This document shows, piece by piece, positions 46,023-58,512 of a stretch of 64,000 nt of DNA. The notes under the pieces were generated by a model. It saw only the letters and a list, made by a program, of their open reading frames with translations. It did not search any database and was not told the origin of the DNA. Origin of the DNA: Bradysia coprophila (taxonomy: Eukaryota > Arthropoda > Insecta > Diptera > Sciaridae); the NCBI RefSeq assembly GCF_014529535.1, contig NW_023503493.1:17516001-17580000 (forward strand), written 5' to 3'. Positions within the stretch are counted from its first letter, which is position 1. Each line of letters starts with the position of its first letter. The position numbers and the translations under genes were made by a program.

Positions 46023-48290
46023 GACACTTTGCTGCAAATTCCAATTTAACATTGTGTTCAATAGATTTTGTTTTCAGGTTTGATTTAGGTTTTACCAAAA
46101 AAAAACGATGGGAAGTTGAGAGGCAAGGTTTTGTAGTGAAACTAGTGAAAATGTAGGAGTTGAAAATGTATCATCGAGGAATCATAACTTCACGTAAGGT
46201 AATCACATTGAGTCATTGAAAAGACAGACTGATTTATGTCTCTTACTTGTCCGATTTCTTTACGAAAAATACAGTTGAGCATACATAAACTCAGAACTGA
46301 ATGTTGGGGATACGTTAACTTTCTAACGGGTTACATACTCATTCATATTCATCCCTAAAGCGTCTTTTCGACATTTTCTATCTTCTGACCACCTCTTTTG
46401 GCCATTTTTCATATATTAACTCTGACGTGATTTGGGGATATGCGATTATTTAATTCAGATACAATTTTCTATTCCTTCACCAAATGGACCTCGCTCTCTT
46501 TTCAAATATTCCGCCAATTTCGTATTACTTCAAAGAAAGCGATGTTAACGTTTCAGTTGTGACTCTCTGTCCCGAACCACATTTTCACTTCTACTTACAA
46601 AACGTCGATGGATATTTTAATAATTTATTTTCCATTTTAATTTCAAATTTGTTGTGATTTTATTAATTAAGTGAAAAGTTAAAACTTTTTTTAGTATTTT
46701 AAGCCATGAAAATTAATTCCGTACTTATGATTATAGGATTATGTAGATTTACTAGTCTAGGCTTTAAACAATTTTACAAATTCTTGCATAAAATACAAAA
46801 TGAAGAAAAGAAAAGAAAATTCAAAATTTTGCCGTTGCACATCATAACCAAATTCGTAGTCGTGTAATCTTCTTTCAATTTCAATTGTTTTTTTTTTAAG
46901 GAAATATGTGTCACCAAGGGTCCTCCTACTTTTAATGATGATAAATGTCTCTAGATTGTGACGTTATATTTTGTTACATAACATCACATAACGCTATTTT
47001 CCGGTGACATTAAGAGCAATGTACCCTTTGCCAATTTTTAGCCTTCATTAAGCCGGAAGCATATTCGTTTTTTTGATGATTTCTCTGAACGGAAATCCTT
47101 TTTTGAAAAAGTAAAACCATTAAAACACACAAAAATACCTTTACCTTTAAAGGAAAAATTCTTTTGTGAATCATACCATAACCTACTTGGAGAAACCTGT
47201 GCAGATTACTGTCTAAATGTAGGCTACAAATTTTCAAAGGATCCGTTGCTCTTAATCTCTATTTAAAACCTAGGTTCCCTTATTGCTTCAAACAGGGAAT
47301 ATATGAACTGCGTCAAAGCTTACAATTTCTGAATCGTGAATATAATATGTGGATTGTAGAATACTTTGCTTACGGTAAAAAAAAATGAATTTTCAATCCA
47401 CTAATCAGAAATTGATTCATATTACCGTGTGTGTATACAAATTATTCTAACTTCTATGATTAACCTTTCTAACATTTGAAGAAGAAAAATCTCTCAACGG
47501 GTTAAGATCAGGTTATGCCAAACATAACTCAATTGTTTTGCATAGAACTCGGTAATCAAAAGTTAAAAACCCAGCTATGAATCAAACTAGCCACCACACT
47601 AGTTCTATCCGAGTTCTATCCAAGGTAATTGAATTAGTTTTGCATGTCGTAAAGTTAACCTGTTCCGAGCCTTAATAGAAAGCAATATTTTGATCAGTCA
47701 GAATAAACTCAACAGCAGAATCATTCAGTCCCGAGTATTTTACATTCTAAAGACCAGTATTTAATCAAAGACAAAAAAAAATGAAAAAATAATTTGCAAA
47801 TTGTCACGGTAAAGCAACAACCAAAAAAAAAAAACATTCCCCAATGTGCTGTTATTGTAATTCTCTTTTGAATCATTCAATAGTAATAAAGCCAACTATT
47901 ATTTACATACCACAAGAATTTTAATTCGTGACAATAAATGGGGGGAGGTTCCAGAAAGCTTAACTTAAAATCAAATTCTGAACGTGTTCGTGTTGTTACA
48001 ATCACAAAATCTCAATTTTACACACTTATATCTTTTCACTCTTTCAGCTATTTCGCTATTGTTATAATGGCAAAACAGTGATGAAACTAGTGAATGTGTA
48101 AAATTGAGATTTGGTGACTGCATATCAATCTCTACACAAAGAATTTTCTCATTGAAACAAGATTAAGACACAAATGCAAGGCTTTTCCGTCTACGAAAAA
48201 GAGTATCAAGTGGCTGAACGGCGCATAAGAAATCTATAAAGTTAACCGAAATAGTTCACTGACGAAAAAAAAGTTTAAAATCTTACCTGC
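46023..48290. other. TBC1D25 3' region and intergenic
   Basis: The first part should be 3' UTR. No canonical AATAAA was found close to the stop; later candidates are near 47882 and 47934. No further gene recognised. Confidence 0.4.
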
Positions 48291-48392
48291 AGCAGGTAAC
48301 TTTGTCTCCAGGTAATCTACAATAGCTGCCACAGCTGCAGTGTCTCATACAAAAAATACAGCTGTGGCTGGAGACAAAGTTACCTGCTGTCG
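48291..48392. repeat. Foldback repeat, ~100 bp
   Basis: CAGCAGGTAACTTTGTCTCC is perfectly mirrored by the inverse arm ending CAAAGTTACCTGCTG, with an inner ACAGCTG-rich pair. A compact MITE-like hairpin. Confidence 0.65.
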
Positions 48393-48453
48393 TCGTTGAC
48401 GAATAGCCTTGCATTACAAATTATTTTATTTTAAAATGGTGAATCTGGTCACG

Positions 48454-48615
48454 CAACGAACTTCAAGCAAAAGTGCTTCGATTGACACCTGCCAAACAGA
48501 GTACTATTTTGTATGAAATTTTATCCCCACTTCTTTTACATTGTAAAATTTTGTATGGAGCACTATCACATTTCAGTACCCTATTTAGAGTACCACTTTT
48601 GCTTGAAGTGCGTTG
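48454..48615. mobile_element. MITE, CAACG(A/T)ACTTCAAGCAAAAG family, copy 2
   Basis: 162 bp, related to 24360-24520 (161 bp). Terminal repeats CAACGAACTTCAAGCAAAAG and CTTTTGCTTGAAGTGCGTTG. It is flanked by the direct repeat GGTCACG (48447-48453 and 48616-48622), suggesting a 7-8 bp target duplication. Confidence 0.8.
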
Positions 48616-48990
48616 GGTCACGTCTTCAAAAATTATTTTTTGTTACATTTTATGTTGCACGTTTTGATAACAAATTAATACCACGTACTTTGTTATGAGC
48701 AAGATTCTAAAAGAACAGGTTAACACACTCACGAAGGCCGGTGTCATCAAATTTGTTAAACGCACTCATCGCATATTGTGTGAAAAGTCAACTTGAAGAC
48801 ATTTTTTTTGTCAAGTTGAAATCTTCATATGAACTTTCACAAACTTAGTTGGAGCCACAGACAAATTTTGATGCCACAGTCTTCGTGATCAACTCAGAAG
48901 TGTCTTTCAGAAACTTGGTTATGAGTGCGTATGGTGGGACTTGCAAGGCTGTAAACTTTGAGAAGGTCACGCAGATACAGATACGCGGGG

Positions 48991-49020
48991 CAGGGCCGGA
49001 CTGGCTACCAAAAGGTGCAT
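48991..49020 (+). mobile_element. Isolated hAT end (39130 family)
   Basis: CAGGGCCGGACTGGCTACCA matches the 5' terminus of the hAT element at 39130, followed by AAAAGG. I found no matching right terminus in the window, so this is a truncated copy or its partner has decayed. Confidence 0.6.
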
Positions 49021-49326
49021 CGGGCGAATTGGCTGAAAAAGGTTCTGAGACGCCTAAATAACCTGTTTTGGTCTGAGGAGAGCCAAAAAACAAAAGGCAT
49101 CGCCCGATCGCCCAGTAAAATGGCGATTCTCGTCAAAATTCATGACAGTGTATTCTGCAGAGATTTGTTTGAAGAAGACAATGGTCAGAGTAAATCGTTT
49201 ATTTTTGCCGTTGTTGATGATTATAGGTACTAGAGTCCACAGACTCCAATTGGTTCATGGCTGATGGAGCAATTCTTAGTCGTTAACGAGATGAAAATGG
49301 AACTATGTTTTCGTTTCAATTACACA

Positions 49327-49332
49327 TTTATT
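49327..49332 (-). terminator. Polyadenylation signal of the carboxypeptidase gene
   Basis: AATAAA on the minus strand about 70 nt past the stop codon. Confidence 0.55.
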
Positions 49333-49400
49333 AATTAGGAAAGTTTTATCCACAAAAAAATTATAAATATAAAATGCAATCTGAAAACAACGATTTCCCT

Positions 49401-51237
49401 TCAAAACCCTTCACCAGAAGTCAACTTAGTTAAGATGTCAAGGACCCACTTCGGTTGATCGATTGATACGTAATGGCCAGCATTACGTACAACTATTTCG
49501 GTTAATTTTCCAGCTTCCTTAACATAACCAGCTACTTCGTTGTCCACACGCCATATGCGCCGCTCAGCCACTTGATACTCTTCCGCTCCATTGAATTTCA
49601 ATTTTTTCACAGAATTCTCACTGAGCGGATAGCCACAAAGAATATCCAATTGACCGTTGAACAAAAACACTTTGTAATGCTTTAAGAGTTCGCTCAACCA
49701 TGGCGTTACACTTAGCATAATGTCTCGTTTCAAACTAAATTCTACTTTTCGGTCTTCTTCATGAAGATGCACATTGTTGAATTCATTTGGCTGGTATTCA
49801 ACCGTTCCGACATTAATAGCTCGCCTCACATCCGGACGATTCATGAAGTCATCAACGACAGAAAAGTCGTAATTGTCTTCCATTAAAGTATTATAATAAT
49901 TCGTTGACCCAGTTAGGTTCGTGAACACTGTGTCTGATTTGTAAAACAAATTAAGAATCAAATGGTCAATGTGAAAGAGTGCTCTAGCGTAATCTCTTTT
50001 ATTGATAGATTCAACTGCATCCTTTTCATACTCTTTGAATATTTTCAAACCATTGGAGTCGATCATTCCATTGTGATAGAGAATGTCACCGTAATTTAGC
50101 ATATTTACCGGATCAATGAATCCACTCTCTATTGCCAATCCCTGGAGATTTATTTTAGTTTTGTCGACAGACGATGGAGCATTTTTTAAAACGGTGTTGC
50201 CTAGAGCCAGTGCATACTTACCCGCATACGAACTGCCCGTAATGTAGAACGGATTCGGGCGTAGTTCAGGAAATACGGATAAAAACTGCTGCAGAACATG
50301 GTACAAATTCGTGCCGATATCGTTCTGGTTCTTCGAATAGCCAGCATCGTATGCAGTAAAGCTAAGCCCAGTTCCAATGGGATTGTCAATGTAAAGCAAA
50401 TTGTGACGAAAATGCCACGAATGTTTGCGTGATTTTAATGTTCGGTCGGAGCCAATAACAAATGGTCCATTTGCCTTGAATATTCCTAAGGGAAAACAAC
50501 AAAATGACTAATTGGGAGTATCTCAAATTTAGAATGGAAACAATTTTGGTGAATCTTTCCATAGTCGGGTCTTTCGCAAGACTTTCGATAAAAGTAAAAT
50601 CTTTATATTTTAGTAAATTCAAACTGTTGAGAACTGAATATCTAAGAATAATCTACTGGTTTATGGTGCACTAAAAGTAGACATAAAATTTTTTTAGTCG
50701 CGTTATCGGGATCATAAATTTATGTTAATAAACGAGTTTTGGAGGCTGACCATTGATGCAAAACAAAAAAAATCAAAATAACAAAATTTGCCTACCATGC
50801 ATGGACGGCGACCCTGGTCCACCTTAAATACAACAAAAAGTTGTCTGTTAAATATATTATTCCTGTAACGCTCAGCGAAATAAGTTACAAAAACTACCTT
50901 GTAACCACAACACTAGTGGTGCTGTACTCGCACCGTACTTCGCAGGAAAATACCAGAAGAACATATTTGAACTGAGCTGTTTGTTGATTGTTATGTATCC
51001 TGGGCAGATTGTTTTTAGTTGATTTATTCACTTTATTGGCATTAAAAAAAAATTACCTGCATGACTGGTCAACCAGTCCATTTCCTTATGGCGCACGACC
51101 GATAAATTTCTTGCTGTACTGTAATCACCTTTAAGAATGAATTCCGATAGAAACAATGGTTCGTCAATATCTCTGTCTAAGCAATTAGTTGAGACTAACG
51201 TTGACATGAGAGCCAGCAAATGAATTAGTTTTCCCAT
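49401..51237 (-). CDS. Serine carboxypeptidase, family S10 (vitellogenic/CPVL-like)
   Basis: Four exons on the minus strand: 51237-51057, 50999-50898, 50822-50796 (only 27 nt) and 50485-49401. All are GT-AG and in phase, giving 464 residues, normal for the family. A signal peptide spans about 1-20. Conserved S10 blocks are LVLWLQGGPGSPSMHG (crossing the tiny exon), NGPFVI and LLYIDNPIGTGLSFT. The catalytic triad is complete: Ser in TGSSYAG, Asp in GQLDILCG, His in NAGHYVSIDQP. The usual Glu before the catalytic Ser (GESYAG) is Ser here. It should release C-terminal residues from peptides in the lysosome or outside the cell; in insects relatives occur in gut and yolk. The ATG at 51237 begins the signal peptide; the codon at 51255 is GTG. 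Confidence 0.92.
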
Positions 51238-51639
51238 AATAATAATTCTGTTCACACTCTACGGTTAACAAAATTCGACTGGCTGCTGATAAAACAACAT
51301 TTTGGAGATTTTCGTCTGTAAAATTATTGAAATAAGATGAGGTCATTTCTCGAAAGGAAGTCAATTTCATAAATTTATTGATCTAGAATGTATGCAAATC
51401 ACTATTCTAGTCAAACGTGTCTTTCGACAAGCATCCAACAAAGAGACAATCAAAATTTAACACACTCTGGGTTATTGCTGCGATATCTGCGATATCAGAC
51501 AAGTCTTCTCAGAGTAATTCTTTCAATGACTTTCCTCACGCTTTTTTGAGAAGCATAAATTGGCGCTTATTTAATGTCAACAAACTTTTATCATTGAAAG
51601 TGTTTTACGTGTATCTTCGAACTTGAATATAGATTTTAT
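51238..51639. other. Carboxypeptidase upstream region
   Basis: Should hold the promoter of the minus-strand carboxypeptidase. No other feature recognised. Confidence 0.4.
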
Positions 51640-53254
51640 TCCCTTGACTGAAAGTCAGGGTCTTATGAAAGAAAATACCCTTAAATGTCCGTAACGCTAA
51701 GTTCACTTTGATATTTTGAAAATGTTCTACATTGGCAAAAAACGTTAAATACAGAAAACGTCCGTACACTTGTGGACTCGATAACTCGAGTAATTCTTTA
51801 CCGATTTGCAAAATTTTGGTTTTAATCGACGGAGAATGAAAATCATGAGGTTAAGTTCGTAGATGGACAATATTGGGGTAATGAGATGGGAGTAATTCTC
51901 AAGAGAATTTTATTCCTTGTTACCGCGATAACTTCACTAATTCTTATCAGATTTTCAAATTGTTTGTGTTATTCGACGAAGATTGAAATTCTTGAGGTTG
52001 AGTTTGCAGATGGATAATGTTAGAACAACGAGATGGGAGGAATTCTACACAGACGCTTTTTCTTGTGGACTCGATAGCTCGAGTAATTCTTTACCGATTT
52101 TCAAAATTTTGGTTTTAATCGACGGAGAATGAAAATCATGAGGTTAAGTTCGTAGATGGGAAATATTGAAGTAATGAGATGGGAGTAATTCTCAAGAGAA
52201 TTTTTTACTTGTTACCGCGATAACTTCCATAATTCTTATCCGATTTTCAAAGATTTTGTCTTAATCGACGAAGATTGAAAATCTTGAGGCTGAGTTTGCA
52301 GATGGATAATGTTCGAACAAAGAGATGGGAGAAATTCTACACAGACGCTTTCTCTTGTTACCGCGCGATTACTTGAGTAATTTTTACCCGATTTTCAATT
52401 TTTCTGTTTTAATTGACAGAGAATGATATTGGAGTAGTGAGTTTGGAGTAATTGCACGACATTTTTGCAACGGATTTCCAGAAAAATTTCTGTTTTGACG
52501 AGTTGTGAAATTCTGGATTTCTGGTCTAACAATTAAGAAGTACTTCCCAAAAGAGTTTTTGCTTGCTTGCTTGAGAAACCAACCGATAGCTCGAGTAATT
52601 CTCAGAGGCTTCAAAAATCAATTTCGACCAGTAGCGTAATTCATGTGGTTAAACTCGAACATTGGAATTTAATTGGACTAGTAATCTGGGATATACGACA
52701 ATTTTTGCGTGAAATCCGTATTCTTAAAAAGATTTTTTTAGAGGTAGGCAAGAAATACGCCACCTTTTCAGCGCCTTTAGTAGACTATATAGGAGACTCA
52801 TATCAGGAGTTAAACGTACTTCGCTAGACCTTCCACTCATTGCGCTTTTTAGGAGACAATACTCAATCGTTGTAAGTATTGTTTGTTTGTATTCTTCTCA
52901 GTATATGTATAACATACTCAAAAATGCCTCTCCTCATCACATCGTGTTATAATTTCCTATTTTCCATGCTTAGGCTTATGAATATTTGAACGAGTGTGAA
53001 CTTTGCGGCCAGAGCGAAGCGAGGGCCGTAATTCACACGAGTTTAATTTATTCAAGAGGTAGGCAAGAAATATGCCATTTTAAAAGCGTTGTGATGATGT
53101 AGCAAAGAGACTAAGAGGCTTTTTCATCTGACTATAATTTTGTGTTTTTCAAAACAACAGCTTTTTTAAAAATAGTAAGACAACTGGGACTGGAATTATT
53201 GAAAGTATTGATAGTCAGTCAAGGGAAATGACCCACCCAAGTGGTGGGGCCTAG
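51640..53254 (+). mobile_element. Helentron-like element, copy C
   Basis: Starts TCCCTTGACTGAAAGTCAGG (a hairpin), ends with subterminal AGTCAAGGGA, then CCCACCCAAGTGGTGGGG (hairpin) and CTAG at 53251-53254, followed by TT. It also carries GGCCAGAGCGAAGCG next to AATTCACACGAGTTTAA at 52997-53045, as in copy A. Same family as 15420-16958 and 33019-34624. No replicase. Confidence 0.7.
51770..52400 (+). repeat. ~293-bp tandem array inside Helentron-like copy C
   Basis: TTGTGGACTCGATA recurs at 51770 and 52063, followed by a partial third unit near 52355. Each unit splits into two half-units sharing GATTTTCAAA, TTAATCGACG, TGAGGTT(A/G)AGTT and GAGATGGGAG. The half-unit is homologous to that of the 303-bp array in copy A. 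Confidence 0.75.
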
Positions 53255-53786
53255 TTAAAAAAGAAGAAGAAAATATGTCTGGTTGGTACTGAGTCATCCT
53301 GTTTCAAAACATTAACATACGAAAATAGGTATTTTTTAGGTTGTCCATCGTTAATGCTGTTTGACTTCAGTCGTTTAAATGTTTTGGAATTAGTTTTCAA
53401 CATCAAGTGGTGCTATATGTTACTCACTGTTTTTTGTAGGACCAATACCCTCTCTAGCAACCAAACTACTTTCATTAAGGTGGTGAAAGAATCAAGTAGC
53501 CTTTGGAATTTACATGTAGACTACATCTTGGTCAGTCAAAATATAGAATAGTGTTTTTAGAATACAAAGAAAAAAGGTGTGAATTTGACACAGAGAGCTG
53601 AGAGTTTGGTTGCTAGAGAGAACATGCAACATGCAAACATGTCCCGAAAGAACATGCAATTGCCTTTCTAATGACACCCCACACGAGCTTGTAGCTTTCG
53701 TAGCCTACGAGAAATTTCAATAAAAAAGTGCATGTTTTCGGATTTTGGTCAACTCTCACTAGCCACACAAGCTTAGATGATTTTTT
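53255..53786. other. Intergenic, no gene recognised
   Basis: Short AT-rich stretch with no supported feature. Confidence 0.5.
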
Positions 53787-54180
53787 AGCCCCGTACGAAG
53801 TACTGGGGGCTTATAAGATTAATATGCCGTTTGTAACACGTCGAATTGGAAGCAGACAGTAAGGGCAAAGCATTTGGTTATGTTCATAGATGACGAATCC
53901 GCAATAAAAAAAAATGTCCGTCCGTCCGTCCGTCCGTCTGTGACCCCTCTAGCTTGAGCAAATCACAACCTTTTTTCAAAATTCTTTTTTTCCCCGAGCT
54001 AGTATAGGAAATCACAAATCTGGAGCACTCGAAAACGAAATTATTAAATTTCAAGATTTTTTTGAAAAAAAGTTAACTTTAATGACTTTCTGAGTCGGTA
54101 CCATCAATATACATAAGTAAAAGTCATGTAATAGTGAAATTTAATAATTTCGTTTTCGAGGGCTCCAGACTTGCGAGTAG
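53787..54180 (+). repeat. Probable dispersed repeat with hairpin start and GTCC microsatellite
   Basis: Starts with a hairpin, GCCCC...GGGGGC, around GTACGAAGTAC, and contains (GTCC)n at about 53915-53939. At 54020-54171 it has a foldback with 33-bp arms (ACTCGAAAACGAAATTATTA and its inverse). The composition differs from the flanks. Ends not defined, and there is no second copy in the window. Confidence 0.5.
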
Positions 54181-56005
54181 AGTGACTTCGATTGAAAAAC
54201 TGAATCATCAACAGTACTTGTTGTGGATCAAGTATGGCATGTTTGGTATCGTTGAAAAGCCTATTCTTCAGGCTACAATATAATCGACAAATTAGTTTGA
54301 AATAAGGCTACCAGAAGGGAACAGAAGTGGACGAATTTCACCGAGGGCAGCGGAAAAAGTAACTTCTCTGAAAATGTAACATAAAAGAACTTTTTCAAAA
54401 AACTTTTTTCGCCATTCGAAAGAGCTTACTAACCGCGTCTAGAATCAATCTTAACTGGCTGTCTTGGTCACTTTGTCAGGGATATATTACTCTTCGAAAA
54501 TGGGGAAATTTCGACTTTCAACTGTTGTTGCTCCGAGAGCAGATGATCGAAAGAAATAATTTTTACACGGTATATCTTAGAATTGTTCCCTCTACCGATC
54601 CCAATTAAAATATGTGCTCAGGCTGTACCTGACTGCTTGTGGTAGTCGCATCCACTGGTTCTCAGAAACGGCTCAGGAGTTTGGGCTAATTTTTTCCTGT
54701 GTGAAGTTCTTGTCCATCACTTATTATAAATATGAAAAAAAAATTATTGGTGGTCGGCGGTCCCTATTTAATCTCGTTTCAAACCAACCGTGTTTCTTTA
54801 CAAAAAAAAACCAATTTGGAAGAGTCTCACTCATTTTTAAATTAAGAATTCGTTTTATTCAATGAAAGTATACTCTAAGTATGTTTGTAGTTTCATTGGT
54901 TTTATTTAGTTCTAAAAATTTTCGGTGAGTACAGTGACGATAGCTCGATCAAATTGTAATATATAATACCCACTTTTAGTCACAATTTGTCAAAGTTTAA
55001 ACTTTTGTATGGCGAGACAAACATCTCAAATCAGACAATCCAACTTTTTCGTCTCTTTTACAACCTATGTCCAAAATTGAGCGCTTTTTGGTAACTTTGG
55101 GTGAGACTAGAATTTTTCGTGATAGGTCCATTTCCGATCCTGTATGATGAGATAGATACTTTGCACGTAGGAAATCGAAGGATGGTTCAAGTAATAGAGA
55201 CTTCTTAGAAATAGCTATTGTAAATGGAAAAATATGATTTTTTAACAAGAAATAAGGGCTCATCAGCATTTCTACAATGATGAATTTATCACGAAAGCTC
55301 CTAAAAATCTCCTAAGACCTAACACTAAAAACCTCCTAAAACTCCTAAAATAGGAGGATTTTTAAAGCGTGGGAGGCCTGTATATGTTACTCACTGGTTT
55401 TTGTAGGACTGTTTTAGGTTTGACCTAACGGACAACTTGTGATTCACAAGTAAACTTATCGTGTCAGTTATGTCTTTTGTTCTAACTACACATTAACTTA
55501 AGCACATTGATTGATACATAATCTTTTACTTCATTAATTTTAACATAAATTTTGCAATTAGACCACCGTAGCTAGATATAATATGCACACAAATTCATCA
55601 TGTTTGGGTTACGTCATACGAGTTATTCAGTGTGTGCATCGTTGTAGCTATCAAACACACACACGCAACTGTCCATAAAGAATATTAGGTAAACTTTTTG
55701 GAACGTTACCAATGTGGTAACATTTCATGTAGAATTCAGTCTGGCCCACTGAGTCAATTTGTGTGACTGTCGTACCTAACAGAGTCGAATCGATGCAACC
55801 TGCGAAACTTCTACACAACAACATACATTACTTATTTGTAAAATGTATAAATGCTTATTCGTAATTAGTCTAATTGTCCTTCTTTACGCAGACATTAATT
55901 AGAGTAAGGAAAGCTTGTCAATCAAATTGGTAATTTTCTTGTCATTGACAAAAAAGTAAAGTCTTTTGAGAATGATAATGGCCAGTCGTTTCCACACTTT
56001 CCGGG
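54181..56005. other. Region upstream of ionotropic receptor gene 1
   Basis: No gene recognised. The stretch 55625-55677 (GCATCGTTGTAGCTATCAAA, then CGCAACTGTCCATA) closely resembles part of the 415-bp satellite after the second receptor gene. Confidence 0.5.
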
Positions 56006-58512
56006 ATGAAAGTCTTGCTGCATATTTTCGTTATTGTGTGCCTCGCGGCGAAACTTAGCTCGGGTAATATCCTTCTGATCAAAGATTACCTCAAGACAAA
56101 GTTATTGTCGACATTACTGCTGATGTCATGTGGAAATGAAACATTTCCGATAGTAGATGTTAGATCTCTAAATGGAATTTGGATCAATGTTTGGGACTTT
56201 TCCGAAGAACCGATATTAACCGATTTCAATTACAACAAGTTTTTTGGCCGTTACAGTCATCCTCATGGTGTTGTTCTGAATTTGGATTGCGACAGAACGG
56301 ACTCCTTGTTGATTCAACTCTCAAAGCGCATTCTTTTTCATAACGAACGGTTTTGGTTGATGTACACATCAAATTTGGAGGAAGCTTCTACCATTTTAAG
56401 CTCACAGAATATAAAAGTCGATGCAGAGATTGTCCTAGCTGTGCCAGAGGTTTTAAATCATGAAGACAGCTACAAAATATTCGAAGTCTTTAAGCTGTCA
56501 AGTGTTCACGGCAGTGAAACTCATTTTAACTTATCTCAATTGGGTGATTGGAATAAATCCGATGGTTTCAATATACCAGTGAAGCAGACGAAAACTGAGA
56601 GAAGACGAAATCTACGCGGTATCACTCTTTCATCGGTTGTCTCTGTAACTCAAACTGTTTTCTGTTTGTTTGTGCTTTAAATAATTTTTTATTTTTTAAG
56701 TTAACAAACATTCCCAACGGGAGAACATACATGCAACATCTTCAATCTGAAGAGTCTTACCATTTGGATAACATGAACAGAATGTCGTATCGATTAGTAG
56801 TTGTCCTGATGGACATGTACAATTTTAAAATTCACATACGGCTAGCAACTATCTGGGGCGCTTTAGATACGAATAAAAGATGGCTTGGTGCAATTGGTTT
56901 GTTAAATCGTAGTGAGGTAGATTTTGGCATAACATCCGTAAGATTGGCCTTTGAACGGTATGGTGCATTTGAGTTTACCACACATTCGCATCGCAACCAG
57001 TAATATGTTTCTTTTCACGTTATCTGCATTATGCTGTACGGTACGATTGATTCCAGGGTGCAATTCATGTTTCTCCATCCCAAGTCAATTGATACAGTTA
57101 ATGTTTTTCTGCATCCGTTTGAAAGTATGGTTTGGTATGCAATGATTGGTTTATGCTTGGTCTGCGTATTCATTGTAAAACTCACATCTTCGTTCGAAAA
57201 ACAATTGATGGAAAATAGTGATATACACGCAGCGCAGAACGACGATTCATACAGCAACTCGGTGATGATAGTGTTTGGTTTTATATTTCAACAAAGTAAG
57301 AGGACACGTAGATGTACAGATCTTTTCAATCGTCTTGATGATGACTTCAGATGTCACTGCTGTAGAACGTTCTAGCAGTGACAAGAACCGATTTTATTAT
57401 TCATAGGTCAAATGAGAGGCATAGTTCACGTTGTCTGTGGGCTTTCATATGAGTTGCCCTCTATTTCTATATCTTATTTTATGTCGTTGCTGGAGGGGGT
57501 TATCGTGGTACTAACGTAATAGGTCAACGTAAAAAGTAAAGGACAATGTTAACACCCGATTTCGAGACGTTTGAAAAGTCACGTCATCCATTCACATTCT
57601 AACAAAATTGTTTCCTTACAGATTTTGTGGGTAACGCTAGACTTGCGTCGACTCGGATATTAATCATCACGATGATCCTGTTTTCGATATTAATATTTCT
57701 TTTCTACTCTTTATTCATAATCGGTTCATTACTAACCGACCCACCGAAAAATATAAAAACAATCCGACAATTGACGAACAGTCCGTTTAAATTCAAAGTT
57801 GATGCAGTTCCTTACGTTCGTGATGTTTTTAGTCACGCCATCGAGCCGGATGTTGTTCAACTTTACAGTAAAGTGACGAAGGTTCCTGAACACGTATTAG
57901 TTCCGCTCGAGACTGGAGTGCATTTAATGAGACAAGGTACCACAGAATCTTTGGCGAATTCCCGTCATATTTCAAATTTTGTTTTTTTCATAAGGTGGAG
58001 TCGCACTTGCCACAGACAGCAGCTATGCGAACATCTATATGCGAAGTAAGTCTTTCAATATTTTTTAATTTTTGAAAACTTCGTTGATTCCAATTATTTT
58101 CAGATACGCTAACCGATTCCGACAAATGTGAATTGCAGACAATTGATCTAGTGCAGGAGTTCCAAACCGGTCTACCTGTTCCGAATAAGTCTCCACTTAA
58201 GGAGTTAATTAGAATCGGGTAAAGCGAAGTGAATACATCAAATGAGTAACAAATTATATTAAAAACAAAACACAAATCGAAAGTGTACACAGGATGACGG
58301 AAACTGGCATATTGTCGTACTACAATAAAATCTGGAGTGGCATAAAACCGAAATGTGAAGTTTCTGGACCAGTGTTTTCTCCCGTCGATATTGCGCATTT
58401 TTCATCAGCAATTTTCGTTGTGATAGTGGGCATTATAAGTAGTTTGATTTTATTGATTTTCGAAAATGTTTTACATCGTTTCTCAAAACGTAGAGCCAGT
58501 TGTCGTAATTAG
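56006..58512 (+). CDS. Ionotropic receptor (IR), divergent, IR75-like; paralogue 1
   Basis: Seven exons: 56006-56644, 56701-56999, 57057-57295, 57622-57936, 57995-58045, 58104-58218 and 58293-58512. All are GT-AG and in phase, giving 625 residues. Signal peptide ~1-20; insect IR amino-terminal domain to ~205; ligand-binding S1 half from RRRNLRGITLSSVV on; first membrane helix ~337-357; pore loop ending FGFIFQQN; next helix ~399-430 starting with the conserved STRI; S2 half beginning GGVALATD; last helix ~586-613; short basic tail. A chemosensory cation channel of olfactory or gustatory neurons, which would need a co-receptor. The IR75 assignment rests on the general layout and is moderate. 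The 57-bp intron at 57000-57056 contains an in-frame stop, so it must be spliced for a full protein. Confidence 0.88.

Noticed and set aside
50386..50622. 78-codon minus-strand frame overlapping the carboxypeptidase intron
   Set aside because: Wrong frame for the S10 blocks; it spans the intron before exon 4.
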